This document shows, one piece after another, positions 5,590-7,524 of a stretch of DNA of 7,524 nt (position 1 is the stretch's first letter; the number at the start of each line of letters is the position of its first letter). The stretch lies in NCBI GenBank assembly GCA_043758025.1, contig JAYVOH010000332.1:1-7524 (forward strand), given 5' to 3'. The translations under genes were made by a program, and so were the position numbers. The DNA comes from VFKE01 sp043758025 (GTDB lineage Bacteria > Verrucomicrobiota > Verrucomicrobiia > Verrucomicrobiales > Verrucomicrobiaceae). The notes beneath the pieces were generated by a model. It saw only the letters and a program-made list of their open reading frames with translations, made no database searches and had not been told where the DNA came from.

Positions 5590-7524
5590 TCACGCCTTCT
5601 TGTCTTCGAGACCCTGCTTGATGACGAAGAGAATTTGCGCACGATGCGGCCGGTTGGACTCGATGACATCAGGTTCCTCCGTTTCCATTTTCTTCTGGAT
5701 GCGCTGCAACTCATAAAGGGCGACCGAGCGCGCGGCGGCGAAGTGGGTTCTGCCTTTCACGATGCCGATGAGCCGCTCCACATAGTCGGTCTGCAAATTC
5801 TGCCGGATAGTGCTCACGGAGGCGTTCGATGCCTCGCCGTCCATAATCGTCCCCGTGAGGTCGCGCATCATCTGATGCAAGGAATAGCCGTTGCCATAAA
5901 GGGCGCTGTCGAGAATGCGGTTCTGCGTATTGGCGTGGAGCAGATGATCGAGCAGCGCCCGCTGAAATTTTAACGCGCGTTCATGAAATTTGGGATCTTC
6001 GCCGCTTTCCCTGAAGTCAAAGCCCCGGCGTTGCTGCTGCAGATGGCGCAGCAAATCATCGGCCGTTTGCCAGGCATCGGGGCCAAAAGCAAACCTAGCG
6101 AGCGCAGCCATCGCAGCCTTCTGCTTCTCCGTCTCCACGGGCTTGAAGGGGTCGGGCGAGTTTTCCTTGACCTGTCCGACGAAGGCGCGCTCCACATAGA
6201 CTCCGCCGATGTAGCGGCTGATGGCAGTCAGAGCGTTGCCTTTCTCCGTGGTGAGGGAGATATAGCTCTGCAAAAGCTCCTGCCAGCTCCGCCCTTCTTT
6301 GGGACGCTCTGCCATGAGCTTGCCGATGGCCTGCTGCGCTATCACGCAGCGTTCCGCGCCATAGGCTACGGGGTCGCTGCTCATGTCGAACACTTGGGCG
6401 CGCGGATCAATGCCCTTGCCAGGAGAGCGCATGTCGTCGGCGTCATTGGCGAAGCCGAGCTGCGGTTCATTCGAACGGCTGGCGATGCCGGCCAGTCGCT
6501 TGGTTTCCGCAGCGGCATCCGGCAAGGCATCACTGTAACCGTATTCAATCGCCCAGTCATCATAAACGCCGGGGGCATCCATGTAATATTGGCCCTGATG
6601 CTGTTTGTCCGGCCCGAGATTAAGCGGCATGTAATCCATCACCGAGGCGCTGAGTCCGGTCTTCTCCGTCAGCCCACGGTCGCGCAGTTCTGCCGGACTG
6701 TGCAGATGGCTGGCACGGAAGTTATGATTGAGGCCGAGCGTGTGACCAAGTTCATGCAGGATCAGTTGGGACATGGATTCCTTGAGCATGGTGTCGAAAT
6801 CAATCTGGTCAGCCTTGCGCAGCCGGAGCATGCTGGAACCAAACAGCAGACCCTGCTGGGTCATCGTGGCTGCCATGCAAGCGTGCTGATTGAATGCAGC
6901 ATCATCATTTTTTTTGGAAAACCCGGCCATTCCCAATTCATCCCACAGGCGATGCGCCATCAGGCGGTTCTTCACAAAACTGAACTCAAACATGATGTCC
7001 GCGCCGAGAATCTGTCCGGTGCGGGGATTGGCAAAACTTGGTCCATAGCCGCCGAACGGGGCCTTGGGCGAGGATGTCCAGCGTAGGACATTATGATCGA
7101 GGTCACCGGCGTCCCACTTGGCGTCATCCGGCTGCACGTTGACGACGAGCGCGTTTTTGTAGCCAATTTTTTCAAAGGACTTGTTCCAGAGCAGTGCGGC
7201 ATTTTTTATCGTATCGCGAAACTCGAGCGGCGTGGTATTTTCGATCCACCACACAATCGGTTCCACCGGTTCGCTCAAGGCGGCCGCGGGCTCCTTCTTC
7301 TTCAGATTCCAGCGGTGAATGAAATCGCGATAGGGCGTGGCCTCGGTAGAAATCTGGTCGGTCAGATGCGTCATAAAATAACCCACGCGCGGATCATCAG
7401 CGCGCGGTTGGTAGTCATTCTCCGGCATCGCCACCAAAGTATGCTGCACGCGAATGCTCACATAGCGAGGATCGGCCATATCCTGCAATCCCTTCGCGTC
7501 GTCGTCCTGGTGGGAGGGTGCCGG
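5590..7524 (-). CDS. Zinc-dependent metalloprotease, DUF5117/DUF4953 type (N-terminus beyond right edge)
   Basis: The frame is open from the right edge (PAPSHQDDDAKG...) to a TGA at 5592-5590, giving 644 visible codons. A TTG at 7488 is an internal leucine codon rather than a credible start, because the conserved VRVQHTLVAMP-like strand sits just after it and full family members carry DUF5118/DUF5117 domains upstream. Counting from that leucine, the catalytic site is HELGHTLGLNH (245-255): zinc ligands H245, H249 and H255 and general base E246, in the HExxHxxGxxH pattern. A Met-turn follows at SVMDYMP (282-288). The C-terminal helical part has RILDSALYGNGYSLHQMM and RQNLQTDYVERLIG, typical of the family. 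Members are usually exported; no signal peptide can be seen because the start is missing. The gene converges on the DUF1080 gene. The physiological substrate is unknown. Confidence 0.9.
   Translation of the reverse strand, partial: PAPSHQDDDAKGLQDMADPRYVSIRVQHTLVAMPENDYQPRADDPRVGYFMTHLTDQISTEATPYRDFIHRWNLKKKEPAAALSEPVEPIVWWIENTTPLEFRDTIKNAALLWNKSFEKIGYKNALVVNVQPDDAKWDAGDLDHNVLRWTSSPKAPFGGYGPSFANPRTGQILGADIMFEFSFVKNRLMAHRLWDELGMAGFSKKNDDAAFNQHACMAATMTQQGLLFGSSMLRLRKADQIDFDTMLKESMSQLILHELGHTLGLNHNFRASHLHSPAELRDRGLTEKTGLSASVMDYMPLNLGPDKQHQGQYYMDAPGVYDDWAIEYGYSDALPDAAAETKRLAGIASRSNEPQLGFANDADDMRSPGKGIDPRAQVFDMSSDPVAYGAERCVIAQQAIGKLMAERPKEGRSWQELLQSYISLTTEKGNALTAISRYIGGVYVERAFVGQVKENSPDPFKPVETEKQKAAMAALARFAFGPDAWQTADDLLRHLQQQRRGFDFRESGEDPKFHERALKFQRALLDHLLHANTQNRILDSALYGNGYSLHQMMRDLTGTIMDGEASNASVSTIRQNLQTDYVERLIGIVKGRTHFAAARSVALYELQRIQKKMETEEPDVIESNRPHRAQILFVIKQGLEDKKA

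Noticed and set aside
5983..7086. 367-codon plus-strand open frame opposite the metalloprotease
   Set aside because: It lies antisense to the HExxH catalytic region, which has clear family motifs; no recognisable domain in the opposite frame.
7486..7488. TTG at 7488 as the start of the metalloprotease
   Set aside because: The frame continues open to the window edge, and family members have further domains upstream, so the gene is partial rather than TTG-initiated.

Overview
The window looks like a piece of a Verrucomicrobiota chromosome, probably Verrucomicrobiales. The grounds are a secreted DUF1080 (3-keto-disaccharide hydrolase-like) protein, a DUF5117-type zinc metalloprotease, GC-rich genes whose short A/C-rich leaders lack clear Shine-Dalgarno sequences, and REP elements with a RAYT transposase. 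The placement is inferred from gene content only.

Layout. Positions 1-517 (minus) hold the N-terminal part of a DUF1801/YdeI-OmpD-associated family protein that runs off the left edge. Positions 526-585 are an inverted pair of 23-nt REP-like repeats, one of which supplies the stop codon of the next gene. Positions 581-4021 (minus) encode alanyl-tRNA synthetase, 1146 aa instead of the usual roughly 880-930. The excess is an in-frame insertion of about 224 residues: a complete-looking REP-associated tyrosine (Y1/HUH) transposase bounded by two inverted twin-hairpin repeats (2053-2109 and 2651-2707). The host frame stays open through both repeats and the transposase. A divergent intergenic region (4022-4160) precedes a tight plus-strand cluster: a DUF4282 membrane protein, a DUF4870 (Tic20-like) membrane protein and the exported DUF1080 protein (4161-5569). 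Convergent to it, and open to the right edge, is the C-terminal part of a large zinc metalloprotease (5590-7524, minus).

The main finding is the REP-RAYT element lodged in an essential tRNA-synthetase gene without breaking its frame. All recognisable AlaRS signature motifs lie on either side of the insert, and the transposase keeps its HUH histidines and catalytic tyrosine. It has no convincing start codon of its own, so as written it would be made as an internal domain of AlaRS. This resembles the logic of an intein or a Rickettsia palindromic element, but no protein-splicing motifs are visible.

The other genes are ordinary for such a genome. The three-gene plus-strand cluster concerns the envelope or periplasm (two small membrane proteins and one exported sugar-related protein), and the metalloprotease is likely exported too. 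No rRNA, tRNA or CRISPR array was recognised.
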